Shown here piece by piece: positions 45,029 to 57,538 of a DNA stretch of 64,000 nucleotides (its first letter is position 1; the number at the start of each line of letters is the position of its first letter). The translations under genes and the position numbers were made by a program. The stretch is from the NCBI RefSeq assembly GCF_003945595.2, contig NW_024104365.1:7783049-7847048 (forward strand). Direction: 5' to 3'. The stretch comes from Pipra filicauda. Lineage: Eukaryota; Chordata; Aves; Passeriformes; Pipridae. Below the pieces are notes generated by a model that did no database searches, had not been told where the DNA came from, and worked only from the letters and a program-made list of their open reading frames with translations.

Positions 45029-47046
45029 TCACCCTAATCAACAAAGCATCAGAGTAGATTCCAGTCTGGTTGTTTCTCAGGTGATTTTTCTCAAGACTCA
45101 GTATTATCCCCCAAATAAATACTTTCACTTTTTTAAAGAAGAAATAAGAAATATATTGACTGATCTTAACACTAAATTTGACTCTGATAGGAACATTTCA
45201 TTCCAGTCATCTCTTCTGGTTAGTATATATTTGAATACTAAAAATACTTTTCTCTTTTTTCTTTTTTTTTTTTTTAAATCTAGAAATCAAATTGCCCCTC
45301 CAAATCTACATTTTTTGTTGCTTTGAAAATATCAAAATAAAATATACCTTCACTGATATAATTACTGACTTACATGTCTATTAATAAATTGCATCTCCGG
45401 ACACTGAAATGAGCATTTTCAGGCTTCTGTTTGCCATAGAAAGTTCTGGTTAATGTGTGCTATCACTACTCACTGGAAGTTAGATGATGAGTTCAAAGTT
45501 TTAAGCAACTTTCCGCATATGTACCACTTTATAAAGATCTTTTTATCCCTTGTTATCCACTCCAGGCAGCAGTGATATGCACATCACTTCCCTCATCATG
45601 AAAAACCATTCTCAAGCTGAGGCATTAAATAATTTTTGAACTGGAAGCCAACTTTCTTCCCATTTCCTTCTCCAGTGAGCACATTTTGTGTCCTGCCCTC
45701 ACCAGGACACACCTTAGTGTTTGAGAAACATCACACTAAACCTGAGTGCACATCAGCTTCTTCTCCTGGAGGACTCCAAGCCTGGAGATTTAATGAGTAG
45801 GGTGGGGGCTCTCACAACGTTACCCACTGGCTAAATAATCCGCTCTCAGTTTGTGCACACGAATTTGATACTTTTCCAGCATCAGATAGAGTCTCAAAAG
45901 GATTTCTTTTATCTTTGGCCCTGTTCAAACAAGATGTCTGGGTGGTAATATTTCCGTTCTCTCTCAGCCCACAGAGTCTGAACAATAACACACTTCACAC
46001 GGGCTCATGGAACTGAGATAAGTGTCATAACTGAGCCAAAATGCTGAAAATCACAGATATCAAGAGAAACATCGGTTCATTGAAACTTTTCCTTTGCCAA
46101 TGCAATGAGTACAACTGGGATTGTACTGCCATAAGTCTCTACAAAACCATGTAGAGATTACAGACAGGTTTTTCTTTCTGGCAAGAGGTTCTCAACTATT
46201 TTTATGATAATCAGTTTTATTTTCTCCAAGCAAGCTACTATTCTGAGGTACTGACAACATGGGTGATTGACTAACCCGAATTTTAAAATTCTGGAAGTTT
46301 AAAATTCCCTTTAACCGAGAATAATTGCACATTATGGTTCTCCAATTAAACACTATTTCAACTCTTCAGCTTCACGTGCTATCCTAGTGCATCCCAAGCA
46401 AGCTTTCCTTCAGTTCCTAAATACTCATTGTTCAAGCCTTGACAGTTACTCTCTTCAAATATTTGCATACCATTATTATGCTTCTGTTAACCATCCATGA
46501 GCAAAGCTATATTTATTCTACCCTTGTACTCGTTCCTAGTAATACCACCCTTCCCAGCTTTGATCTCCTCCTTCTTCTTGAAATAATTCTTTCATGTTTC
46601 AGCACCTTTTTATTTTGGTGATGTCAACAACAAAAACTTATCCCAGGTGAAGTTACCAGAACTGATCCCGAGGTTCTGCCTTCCTGAACTGCGATATAAC
46701 ATGCTCCTGAATGCAAAACTTTAGGATTGTATCAGAGTCCCTTACCTTTATCAGTCTTCCAGCCCAAAACTACCCTGGTTTGCAAAACAGAGAACCTTCT
46801 GCAAAGGGCAGTTCAGTGAGACAAGGTTGCTCAGAGCTGGGACTAAATCCCTGAATCCTGAGCCCCTCATCTCTCAGCTGGTTTTCCTCCCTGTTGGGCT
46901 GTTCTCTATCTAGGTAGTGGTTCTGTGAAGTGTGGAAATATGAAGTTTCTTTTTCCTTTCAGTACTTAAGAGGAGCTTACAAATAAGCTCCTGGAGAGGG
47001 ACTTCTTACACTGGTAGATAGTGACAGAAAAAGCAGAAATGATTCT
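45029..47046. other. Intergenic stretch
   Basis: No gene is supported. There is a T-rich run at 45254-45275. The 46420-46720 part (tgttaaccatccatgagc, aagttaccagaactgatccc) faintly recalls ancient CR1/L3 sequence on the minus strand but is too decayed to call. The 45780-46080 block is repeat-free with scattered CpGs. Confidence 0.35.
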
Positions 47047-47294
47047 AAACTAAAAGAGGAGAGATTTAGCTGAGATATTAAGAGGAAATTTTTTACTGTG
47101 AAGGTGGTGAGGCCCTGGCACAAGTTTCCCAGAGAAGCTGTGGCTGCCCCATCCCTGGAAGTGTTCGAATCCAGGTTGGGTGGGGCTTGGAGCAACCTGG
47201 GATAGTGGAAGGTGTCCCTGTTTATGGCAGGGGGATGAGAACTAGATGATCTTTAATGTCCCTTCCAACACAAATCATTCCATGATTCCATGAC
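47047..47294 (+). mobile_element. CR1 LINE 3' end (about 250 bp)
   Basis: 'aactaaaagaggagagattt', 'ttactgtgaaggtggtgagg', 'ctgtggctgccccatccctg', 'gagcaacctgggatagtgga' and 'gtcccttccaacacaaatca', then 'ttccatgattccatgac'. Plus strand. Confidence 0.95.
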
Positions 47295-48329
47295 AACAAA
47301 AAAAGGAATGCAAGGCAAAAAAAAAAGGGCAAGACTGCTTAGAGAGGAAAGGATTCATTTAATCTGGTGGTGTTGGCAGAAATTCCCTTTGTGTTAGGAC
47401 TTTAGCTAAAACTAGGAAATGAAAGTCATGACAATGCCCTGTTCTTCTAGTACACAATATTGGTCATTAACAGGACACCTTTTCCCTTTGCAGCTTGGCC
47501 TTTGGAATTGAGGATTCCTATATGGTTACGGCACATTTGTGGCATTTCTAATTAGAACAACAGAAATTTAACTAAATGCAAATTATTTCCACAAGTAACA
47601 ACATTTTTATTTTTCAGATGAATATTCCTCTCAGCTGTCTGCCCAACCACTTTGTAGTCTGCTCTCTTCAGGCCTCCATCAGCAACTGAGAGACATTAGT
47701 GTAGCTGCATGTGTGCTACTCTGTATGCAAAAGATATCTATGAGTATTAACTAAATTTGCAAGAGGAATTAGGATCAGTAATAAATGCTTTAGCAAAGAG
47801 GCTATTGGGAATAAAAAATATATCTTCAGGCAAAATTCTCATAAACTAGACATCATCTTTGATTTACAGTTTATAGTATTTTCTTCCCTGCGTCCAATAT
47901 TCCCAGCTTCAGTGCTCCTGTGCTGCTTGGTGTGATTGACTGTGTAGGGGAGGAGGGCAGTTCTGTAGGCTAAAGCTAAGTCAATGCAATCATGAACTTA
48001 GGAAAATAAAGAACATCTTAAACTTTATTTTATTCTAACCCGGCCACTGAGGCTGAAATCCATTGGATTCACTTACTGCTAAGGAGCTTCCAGGTCTTAA
48101 TACACAAATACTGTGCTAACAATAACAGATTCAGTGGCAAAAACCAGTCATTTAGTTGAAAGAGTAAAATGTGGCCATGTTTACATTGAGAAGGCAAAGA
48201 TGGATATTTCTGGGATGTTCCCTTCCCATTCCACATAAAACCAGCAGTTCATCTCAGGCTCAGTGGGAGTTTTACCTCAGGAACAATTTTGAGACCTCTC
48301 CTAAAGTTGTTGTCTACCTACACTTCTAC
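47295..48329. other. Unique intergenic stretch
   Basis: No gene or clear repeat is seen in about 1 kb. There is a short A run at 47318-47327. Confidence 0.4.
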
Positions 48330-49620
48330 AGATTCACAATTCATGAAGCCAGAAGGGACCATTAGAATTCTCTTGCCTGACCTCCTGCATAATAAGTGGG
48401 TTATTAGGATCTCCTCTGTCCTTAAAGTCTTCAGATCTCACTGTCCCTTGTCTTTTGAAGAATTATCTCCACCAGGATTTTTTCCTTTTTCTTTTTTTTT
48501 TTCTTCAGTTTTAAATGACCTCATATAATGGAGCTTCCACCAGTGACAGGTTGTTTAAAAGTCACTTTAAAACTCTTTTCCCCCCCTCTGATAGTCAACC
48601 TCTATGATCCTTTAATTAATTTAATTCCATTGCTTGTGGCAATGTCCACACCCTAAATAATTTTTCACCCTCTTTGGCACTTAAACCCTTCAAATGGCTC
48701 TAGGCAATTTTTCAGCTTCTTTTTAGCAATTTCTTTGCTAAGTTACATTAGTTTGTCAAATCTATCCTTACAAGACAGTCCTCTCCAACCTCTTCAGTAA
48801 TGTCTTAGCCTTGCTCTTCACTGGAAGAGCTCCAAGTTCTCTTCCCACATTAACCCATCCAGCCCAAACAGAGGATAGGCAAAATCCCAAATTTGACAAG
48901 TCCATTAAAGCTGCCACTGACTTCACTTAAATTTAGAGCACGGCTTATAATCTGAGTGGTTCCTTTTGGTGACTGATACAGGGAAATGAGCAGTTCTGTA
49001 GCTGTAATGTTATCTCTGAGAAAACATTTTATTTACTATGTCCTGACATAAGCACCTCGTGGCTATTACGCAGACTACTTTTATCCCAAGTAATTTGCCT
49101 TCTTTTACCTGAGTCTCACTTGCCACACAATCTTTATGTGTGAATTATTTTTTTCTGGGTGGTTTACCTTGAACATTTCAAGTTGAATTTTATTACCCAT
49201 TTCTTGCCAGCGTATTCCCTGTGATTCCTCCATTATTCCTCTTTCCCCTAAAGGTGACTTCTCCATTCCTGGTATGGTCTCACTAAGACACATTTTGTGT
49301 CTCTCAGTTTTTAATGAAATGTCCTCATTTCAAAGAGATATCAACTGAATATATTTGGCAAATGCAATTATAACATGCTACTTACAATAGCCTTCTTCCA
49401 GAGCATTAATGAGAACTTCTTTTATTTTGTTGTGTGGTATAAACAAGATGATCTCACTGGGACAGTTGTAGAGTCCTCCACATTATTCAAAGGAGCTCTA
49501 GTTTTCATTAACTTCTTGCTGTGGATTTTCATTACATTTTCAGTCCATACAATAGAGTTATTAGTCAAGCTAGTTTAAATTAATGTGTTGAACTAGATTT
49601 TGAGCATAACAATTTGTAAT
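48330..49620 (-). mobile_element. Ancient, highly decayed CR1/L3-type LINE
   Basis: The left end ('cagattcacaattcatgaag', 'ccagaagggaccattagaat', 'cttgcctgacctcctgcata') closely follows the 3' end of an amniote-wide old CR1 family (pattern: tagattc...ggccagaagggaccatt...gtctgacctcctg). To the right, 'ggagcttccaccagtgacag', 'cctctccaacctcttcagta' and 'tagtcaagctagtttaaatt' fit later parts of the same element with large gaps. The left 70 bp are fairly secure; the far limit is uncertain. Confidence 0.55.
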
Positions 49621-50409
49621 TACATGTGTTACACTAATACATAAAATTCTCTTAAGTCCACATCAATATCTTTCTATACTTTACCATCCATCCATGGATA
49701 CATATACCTGCACATAAAAATGTATTATTTCCATCTTAGGAAATATAAATATGTGTTTATGTGTGTGTATGTGTGTGTGTGTGTGTGATGTTAAGCAGCT
49801 CTCTGTGTTTGAGTACATACACACAGAGTAAGACACTAAGCACATCTGTAAAATAGCCAGCTGCCTAGAAAAAGTGTATAAAAAACTTCAACTTTAGTCG
49901 CTCAGTGCAAAAATAAGATTAAAAATCAAGTTGGCAAAATCAAAACCAGTGAAAAGTTGCATAATTAGATTGTGGAGTTTATCTCCAAAATAACTCCTAA
50001 AGCTAAAACCTTAACTAATAGAGAAAGGTTGAGGTAGTTACTGGATACAACACTGGGTACTCAAAGGTAAAATATTTGCTGTGAATAGACTTTTGTAAGG
50101 ATAGAAAATTGCATCAGTCCGGCCTTAAACACCATCTCTGTAAAACTGAGGATATAGGAGGGACATATGACTGTCATGGTCAGCTCATCATGGAGGACCC
50201 AATTAAATTGCCTAAAAGTGTACAGATAATGTCATCCTTAATTCCCTGGGGTATACAAGATATTCTTATGGGACTGGTAAATACAGGATCCATAGAAACC
50301 CTGTGCTTCTTCAGAGTGACATAGCCCCTGCAGCTGTGAGGATATACTTGATGTACTAGAATATTCTTCTCCAATGTTATTGCATCATTGTAAGTTAAGC
50401 TGGCTCTGG
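49621..50409. other. Intergenic stretch with GT microsatellite
   Basis: No gene is seen. It holds the GT-rich microsatellite at 49751-49789. Confidence 0.45.
49751..49789. repeat. (TG)n microsatellite
   Basis: About 39 bp of alternating TG with a few TA/TT interruptions (tatgtgtgtatgtgtgtgtg). Confidence 0.9.
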
Positions 50410-50590
50410 ATGGCATTGGCAGAGGTTGCCCAGAGAAGCTGGGGCTGCCCCATCCCTGGAAGTGTTCAAGGCTGGGTCGGACGGGCCTTGGAGCAACCTG
50501 GGATAGTGGAGGGTGACCCTGCCCATGGCAGGGGAGTTGGACTAGATGATCTTTCAGGTCCCTCCCAACCCAAACCACTCTGTGATTCTA
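50410..50590 (+). mobile_element. CR1 LINE 3' end
   Basis: 'ggcagaggttgcccagagaa', 'ggggctgccccatccctgga', 'gttggactagatgatctttc' and 'ggtccctcccaacccaaacc', then 'actctgtgattctaaga'. Plus strand. Two frames of over 100 codons (50180-50578 minus, 50374-50679 plus) run through it because CR1 3' sequence is stop-poor. Confidence 0.95.
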
Positions 50591-52627
50591 AGATATTATC
50601 ACCTCTGATCCCTTTTATTAGTTTATTCAGATTGCTTTCCTTAGGAAAGAAATCTCCTCTATCAGTGTTTGAATTATAATAAACTTTATTTGGTTACCTA
50701 CCTGCCTGTCTGTGCATTTCCTAATTATGCTTGCAAGATAGAAATCCATAAAATCAGACTTGACCGTGGCTGCTTATCACTTGTGGGTTTTTTTGATGAT
50801 ACAAAGGAATTATTGTACAGGATTAACTAATTTGTCCAAAATCAAAGAAGCCTGTGCTGCATCTTGGAACAGCTTGCAGGTCAAAACTTCTTTTCTCTCC
50901 CTGTGTGGACAGAGAGAAATTAAGTTAAGGGGAAGAAAAAAAGCTATGGTAAAGCAGTAAAATTAAGCTGAAATCAAACTTTAACCCTTGATGCCTTTGA
51001 GTACTGAGCACTAGACAAGGACCATTCTCCAGGTCTGGACACAGCAGCATCCATGGCCAGTTCCACCTCCTAAGCAGGGCCCAGAAATTTTGGGGAACAG
51101 TTCTAGATGCCCAGGAGCCACTCTAAAGCTTTAACAGTAGACAAAACTGTAGCACCTGACAAGGTTATGAAGTGTTTAATTCACCTTTGTAGCTTCTGGG
51201 TCTGGTCAGATATTTGCTTGGTTGTTCTTTCTTAAAGAACAATCTAATTCATGAAACAAAATTTGATTACGTATTTTATAAATGGAATTATAATGACTAC
51301 AGATTCTCATTTTGTAGGAAAAAAGAAAAATAAATAAAAAGGGAAAAAATTAAAAAAATACTATTGAAAGTGAAGTGTCAAAACACATTATTTTAACATT
51401 ACTAGATTAAAAAGTTTATTTCCCTGTTCTAAGCAATTTTACATGTTAAAGTGGACTTTATTTCATATAAAATACCAGGAATTAATTTAGACACAAAATT
51501 TTTTGCATGTCTGATAAACTGATAGTCTGGATTTGATTTGACTGACTGATGAATTGATTTTTCTGTTGTGGTTTGTGAAAAAACAAAGGGAGATTGTCCT
51601 ATAAAGAGACTGGATTTTGGGTCCCCCCCTCTTCCTCCTTTCTTGGAAATGGTTTTAAAACTCCATCACATGTTAAAAAAGCCAAAGGAACCCTAAAGAA
51701 AAACAGATATTATTTTAAAAGATTGGGGAAATCAAGGAGAAAGTTGTGAAGATGGGATTTTCAGAAGCACCTACATGAGTTGGGATCAGAATTCTCATGT
51801 AAAGTTTTATGTATCAAAATGGACCAAATTTACTCAACACACTGGTGAAATATTAGGAAGGCCCCTGTGTACATTTAGTTTTATATTTTCTTTAATCTAT
51901 CATTTCTCTGACCTACTGTGTCCTAATGTTCCTTTCCATCAGCTTTGTCCTTATTCAGGAAAATTCCAGTTTATTAAACGTTTCTGCATAATCTGGTTGT
52001 CATCCACTGCAAACACATCACAGGCCACAGAACTCCATACACCTGACCTGGCATTTACTCCAGCCCACAGATTCTCAGTGCAACCCATAAAGGACATTTG
52101 GCATTGCTCTGCCTTGCCAAATCCACCTCAGGGTTAAGCTTCATATGTTCTCTTTTGCATCAGTTCCTTTAAAGATGGTACTTTCTTTAATGAGCTGTCA
52201 GAGCTAAGCATTTCTCTGCAGTTAAATGGTACTACACTTTCCTTGGATTTATTCATGCTAATAATTCTGGAACACAACACTGTCCCCATCTGCAAGCTGG
52301 GAGTTAGTGGCAGGTACAGCGCACGGGAAGCTCGGAGTGTCGGAGCCATCGGGTCATCTTGAACAGGACCACTTGATACAGAGCACACAAAAGTGAGGAT
52401 TTGTCACACCAGATTGAACCAATGACCCCCTCAAGTACCACTGGAAACATTCTGGTCCTGATCTTTAGGGAAAAGGCACAAAGATGTCCCACATGTTGCC
52501 TGCCCATATTAGGTTTTAAGGTTCCTTTCATCCTTGCCCAAGGATCGGGGAAAGGATATAAAGAGAAGTTACTCTATATTCTTCCATTGTTACTTTTATT
52601 GTCTCACTGGGAATGAGACATAGTTTT
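50591..52627. other. Long repeat-poor intergenic stretch
   Basis: About 2 kb, AT-rich, without a supported gene. A-rich patch at 51319-51360. The 120-codon plus frame at 51775-52137 has no recognisable domain. Confidence 0.4.
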
Positions 52628-52790
52628 CATAGAATCACGAAGAATCACAATTGTTTGAGTTGGAAGGGACCTTCAAGATCATCTTGTTCCAACCCCCTGC
52701 CATGGCCAGGGACACTTCCCACTAGACCAGGTTGCTCAGAGCCCCATCCAACTTGGCCTTGAACATTTCCAGAGGTGGGGCATCCAAATA
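52628..52790 (-). mobile_element. CR1 LINE 3' end
   Basis: 'catagaatcacgaagaatca', 'gagttggaagggaccttcaa', 'ccccctgccatggccaggga' and 'ggccttgaacatttccagag'. Minus strand, about 160 bp. Confidence 0.94.
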
Positions 52791-54608
52791 CAAGCTTTTA
52801 ATTGTCCATTGGAACTATTTCTTTCCACAAAAGGTACAGAAAAAAAATCCCTTAAAGTTACTTTTCAATACACAAGAAATTTCATAAAATATTCTGGTAA
52901 TACCTTTCATAAGGATTTAAATACGATTGCTCCTACAAGTCAGCATTTTAAGAATAAAGTGGCTTTTGATATCAAGGTTTGTTTATATTTCAGGAAAAAA
53001 GAGAACCAGCTCTAATCACACTTTATCTGCTTTTCCTTTTTAAGCTGCTGTCTTTTGGGTAGAGAGATCATTTTTACAAAGACTTTTTACAGTAGACCCA
53101 CTAGGCATTATTAGAATCAAACTGATGATATTCCTCCTTAGGGCTAAAGAAATGGAGATAAGAGAAGTAAATACAATATTCAAGGTAATTTTTAATAAAA
53201 CTGAAAAAGAAAAAAAGTCTTCAAATTTAGATGGTTCCCTTGATCCTGAGAATAAATGCAACAATTTGCCAACCAAACTAATTTTCCAAAGCAGAGGGGG
53301 TAGAACCAGTAGTTTTTTAATAGGATGAGTTTGCAGGTTTAACCACAAAGAAATAACCATTTCCCTTTCCTGCAGAAGTTAATATGAAAAGAGGGTGGAT
53401 ACCATGAATAATTATGATTGCTTGAAGAATTTATTTTGAAACTGTTTCAGAGTGAAGATTAACTTTTTTGCGTAGGTATTTTCTCAGTAAGTGTTTACTT
53501 TTCTCAGGAAAGAGGTTTGAATGATGCAAAGTATCCTTATTTTATTTTATTTATAAATTTTATTTTATTTTATGTAAAAATAGAGTTTTTTCTCTTTTTG
53601 TCCAACCTGGTACTACATAAAGACACAAATCTGTCCATGTATCTATCAAATACAAAACCAGTAATAATTCAGTCTACTCAATTGTTTTAATCCATAGATA
53701 TGGTAAAGTTCCTGACTTGCCCAATTATTGGCCAAGATGTAGGCCAAATCTTTGCTTACATATTCAGAAGGCTAAATAAAACTGTAAGGCTTTGACCCCT
53801 CTGAAACTAACTGGGAAGAAATAAAAATTCTAATGGTTTCAGGACTGGATATGGATTAGTTTATTGAACTGTTTAATTTTAATAAATTTAAATTATTTTT
53901 TATTTTCAGTTTTTTCTTTTACCATAAATTGGTTTCAAAGTCAAAACTGAAAATGTCTTCTGACCAAAAAAACTTTTTTTTGTGTAATAATGTCCTATTG
54001 GGTTATTTTTGTGCTTCCTGACATCCCTACTTTCCTATCTTTATTTTTTTAAATAAACTTGCTAAAATATTTTTTTTTTGAGTGAGAAAACCTGTGGATT
54101 CAAAAAACAGCCAACCTCTTCCAAAAATTTTGTTGAAAATTTTCAAAACCCTTCTGTTTATTCATTACTCTGCTATGCTAATGCATTACTTCTCTGTAAT
54201 CCTGGCACAGGAGAGTTTTTTCTCAGGACAGACACAAAGCCTGTGGGAATGTGCACGTGTTTGAGCTCCTGCAGCCTTTTAAGCTGCAAGTGGCACCATT
54301 AAACCCAACAAAACGGTTCACAGGCCTGTGCCACAGTGCCCACTGCTTCTAGCCTTTGTTCCCAGAGCTGATCCTACTGGCAGAAAAGGAAAACTTTGCT
54401 AATAACTTGACTTAAATGGGAGCCAGCATCAAATGGGACTCCTTCTCCCCTAAAGGCTGGGATGTACAGGCCAGGTGAGGAGCCTGAGCTCACAGTCATA
54501 ATTAATAATCAACTGTGAGAATGGAGCTGCCTCCTGAGGGCCCTTCAACCTGCTCCCTCCTGTACCTGTGTCTTCCATGACTGTAGAGAACAACCAGCTT
54601 AGCCTGGA
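52791..54608. other. AT-rich intergenic stretch
   Basis: No gene is supported. There is a (TTTTA)n-like repeat at 53539-53572 and T runs near 53971-53980 and 54069-54078. Confidence 0.4.
53539..53572. repeat. (TTTTA)n pentanucleotide repeat
   Basis: Repeated ttatttta units with one interruption (tttataaattt) run across about 34 bp. Confidence 0.75.
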
Positions 54609-54836
54609 TCATAGAATCATGGATCATGGAATCCTTTGGGTTCAGTGGGGCCTTAGAGAACATCTCCTTCCAAACCCCTGCCATGGGCAGGGACACCTTC
54701 CACTAGCCCAGGTTGCTCCAAGCTCTGTCCAACCTGACCTTAGACACTTCCAGGGATGGAGCAGCCACAGTTTTTTTGGGCAACCTGTGCCAGGGCCTCA
54801 CCACCCTCAGAGGGAAGAATTTCTTCCCAATATCTA
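54609..54836 (-). mobile_element. CR1 LINE 3' end
   Basis: The start 'atcatagaatcatggatcat' with 'ggaatcctttgggttcag' shows an expanded terminal repeat. It then passes 'ccctgccatgggcagggaca', 'acttccagggatggagcagc' and 'ggcaacctgtgccagggcct' to 'atttcttcccaatatctagg'. Minus strand. Confidence 0.94.
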
Positions 54837-55143
54837 GGAATATTTATCATATTTAACTTCTGCCTAACTAATGTTGAAGGGATTAATCTCACATTATTTC
54901 TTTATTCTGGTCTGAGTCTGAGTCAGGTTTGGAGGTGCCAACCAAGATCTTTCACTGACACCCACAGGCTTTGCCTTTCATCTTTCCCCCACTGCCACCA
55001 TTCAAACAAAAGATCAATACTCAAACCCTTCTTTATTTCCCACTGTCAGTTTAGATGCAGCTTTCCCCTTATAAGAAGAGGAAATGCCAAAAGTGTCACA
55101 GTAAATGCAATTACCAGCGTCTGGTTAAAGTTTGGGGCTCGGG

Positions 55144-55166
55144 GTTTTTTTTTGTTTGTTTGTTTT
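55144..55166. repeat. (TTTG)n simple repeat
   Basis: A T run followed by three to four tttg units. Confidence 0.8.
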
Positions 55167-55179
55167 CCTCCTTGCCCAG

Positions 55180-55890
55180 CTCCCACGCGTAAGTGGGAGT
55201 TCATTCCAGTGAAAGCCTGACGTATTTAAAAATCCATGAGTGAGACGATCTTGTATAAAGAGATGATGTGACAATAAAGCAGAAGTTAAGTGACACCAAA
55301 GTCCCCTTGTCTCACAGGCACATGCACACCCGGAGTCCCATCTGCTGGCTCCCGATAACTCATTTGCACGGGGCACGACGAATGGCTCCGTTCGGAGCAG
55401 GCGGAATCAGCTGCAGCACACGTGCCTCTTGCTCTCTAATTCTTTATTGTTATTCCCTGAACTCCGGTGGCCCCAAGCAGCGGGAGACAGGGACACATGT
55501 AACAGCTCTCACCCTCTGGCCCAGATACCAACCCCTTTCTTTTTTTTTTTTTTTTTTTTTTTTTTGTTAGGCTACAAACACTTCCCAGGACTCTCATTCA
55601 GTACGGCGGAGCCGTTCCGAGAATTTGGCTGACGCTCACATGGAGCTCGTTTTCTGTCCCTTTTAGCACTGCCCCTGCTCAGGAGGATAAAACACTTGCA
55701 GCCCATCCAGGTTTTCAATGAACAAACCTTCAGCAAAGCTTCACCAGAAAAAAACCAAACAAACAAATAAAGGGAAACGTCTAGGAAATCCATCTCTGTA
55801 TCACAGCGGCAGCAACCGGGAGCCAAGTAGGAATTTTTTCCCAAGTAACAAGGAGGTACTGCCCACACTTGGCTTATCTAGGCACTGATT
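55180..55890. other. Candidate conserved non-coding region split by a poly-T tract
   Basis: On both sides of the T26 tract the sequence is repeat-free and richer in CpG than its surroundings (gcacggggcacgacgaatgg, ctccgttcggagcaggcgga, cagtacggcggagccgttcc). It also has SOX-like (tttattgttattcc) and E-box (gcacacgtgc, cagctg) words. It resembles an enhancer or small CpG-bearing element. No exon is evident. Confidence 0.33.
55540..55565. repeat. Poly-T tract (26 T)
   Basis: An uninterrupted run of 26 T lies inside otherwise non-repetitive sequence. Confidence 0.9.
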
Positions 55891-56317
55891 TACATATATA
55901 ACTCTCCGTGAAGAAGAGGTATCCGCTCTCTTTGACCTTAGTAAATCAAAAGCAGACAGGTCACAACTTTAACTTATTTCGCTGGATACCAATCCACCGA
56001 CACAGAGAACTGTATAAAACACATGCATAAAACATAACCCAGCTCTGGTCCCCACCATCTGACTTGGTTTAACCCCCTGGTTTTTGTATTTTAATGGTGC
56101 TGAATTTAGACCTGTCATTTCGGTTTCTTTTCGTGTCTGCTGAATATATTTGGCCAGAGTTTGTTCTCCACATTTCCAATAAGGTCAGTAAGTAACTCAG
56201 TGTTTACACAGATGTTTCACAGAGAAGAATCTGTCATTAATATTTAAATTGCATAAGTGTGTCTGCCACAGAATGTGTGTATTTTTAGCTGCATAGGTAC
56301 AGGTATACAGAGGCATA

Positions 56318-56415
56318 TTGATCTACATATATATGTAGAGAGAGAGAGAGAGAGAGAGATTGATCTGCATATATATATATATATATAAAATGCATACACA
56401 TACATATATATACAC
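56318..56415. repeat. Compound (AG)n/(TA)n/(CA)-rich microsatellite
   Basis: A 'tacatatatatgtag' start leads into about eleven AG units, then 'attgatctgc', a TA array of about nine units and 'cacatacatatatatacac'. The tract is likely to be polymorphic. Confidence 0.9.
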
Positions 56416-56772
56416 AATATGAATATAAAGACACACAGGTGCACAGATTTGCCTATAATATTTGAGGTACTATATCAGATTTCAATAACTATATATGCAT
56501 ATACCTACTCTATAGATATATGGAGGTACTTTGGAAAGCATCCTACTCCTTATCACATAGGGATGCTATTATTTATTATCAATCATCATATGGTGATAAG
56601 ATATTGCTTCTGTTCAAATAGGTGTAAATATCTCTCAGCAGCTCCAGGCTTTTTATTTAACAGGGAAGAGAGATGATTTTGGTGACAGTGTTAAGGGTCT
56701 GCTTTTTTGTTTGCCTGAAGTCAAGTGAAGCCTTGCACCAAGCAAATTTAATTGTTTTTACAAATTATTTTG

Positions 56773-56834
56773 GAATAATTATTCATAATAATTATTATTA
56801 TTCATAATAATAATAATTGTTGTTGTTGTTGTTA
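56773..56834. repeat. Self-complementary (AAT/ATT)n array joined to (GTT)n
   Basis: ATT- and AAT-type units alternate (aataattattcataataatt and so on) so that the tract is nearly its own reverse complement. It ends in about six GTT units. It can fold as a hairpin. Confidence 0.85.
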
Positions 56835-56999
56835 GCATCAGAACAGGCTTTTTGCTACAGCAGTGCCTTAAAGGTGAAGGAGCAGTGGTGTGACTGAATA
56901 CATCATATGTTGCCTTTCCAATGTGATGGCTTTGGAAAGCCTGAAAGAAAAAAAATAATTGCAATTCTTTAACACAATTTGTTCAGGGTTTACTCCTTT

Positions 57000-57281
57000 A
57001 TAGAATCATAGAATGTCCTGAGTAGGAAGGGAACCATAAAGATCATCACATCCAACTCTTAACCCTGCACAGGACAGCCCCAGCAATCTCTCTATGTGCC
57101 TGAGAGCATTCTCCAAATGCTTCCTGAGCTCTGTCAGCCTTGGTGCTGTGACCACTTTCCTGGGGAGCCTGTTCCAGTGCCCAGCCACACTCTGGGAGAA
57201 GAACTTTTTTCTAATATTCAACCTAAGCCTCCCCTGACACAGCTTCAGTTGTTTCCTTGGTTCCCTATTTTGGGGTGACCC
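57000..57281 (-). mobile_element. CR1 LINE 3' fragment, 'AACTCTTAACCCTGCACAGGACA' subfamily
   Basis: 'tagaatcatagaatgtcctg', 'gtaggaagggaaccataaag', 'ccctgcacaggacagcccca', 'ggggagcctgttccagtgcc' and 'ttctaatattcaacctaagc'. The wording marks a separate CR1 subfamily from the other copies here. Minus strand. A 97-codon minus frame spans it. Confidence 0.93.
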
Positions 57282-57456
57282 TGAAATCTCTGATCCCAAA
57301 TTGCAGATATTTCAGAGAAATTGTGTCTAAAATGTGAGAGAAGTAGAGTCACCACACAGCCCTGTGAAATGCAATTAATTACCCCTAAACTTAATGGAAT
57401 CACAGGTTAAAATTAAATACTTTACCCTCATAATTTTTGCACAGAAATGTTCACCA

Positions 57457-57538
57457 CAGAATCACAGAATGGTTTGGGTTGGAAGGAACCTTAAAAATCA
57501 TCTCACTCCAACTCCCCTACTATGGGCAGGGATGCTTC
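57457..57538 (-). mobile_element. CR1 LINE 3' tip
   Basis: 'cacagaatcacagaatggtt', 'tgggttggaaggaacc' and 'cccctactatgggcagggat'. Minus strand, about 80 bp, about 175 bp beyond a CR1 of another subfamily. Confidence 0.93.

Larger units (their letters stand above)
54837..56999. other. Intergenic stretch with candidate conserved region and microsatellites
   Basis: No gene is supported. It contains the repeat-free, CpG-bearing region 55180-55890 and microsatellites at 55144-55166, 55540-55565, 56318-56415 and 56773-56834. Confidence 0.4.

Noticed and set aside
50180..50679. Frames of 132 (minus) and 101 (plus) codons
   Set aside because: Both cross the CR1 copy at 50410-50590. The translations repeat those of other CR1 3' ends and are not a gene family.
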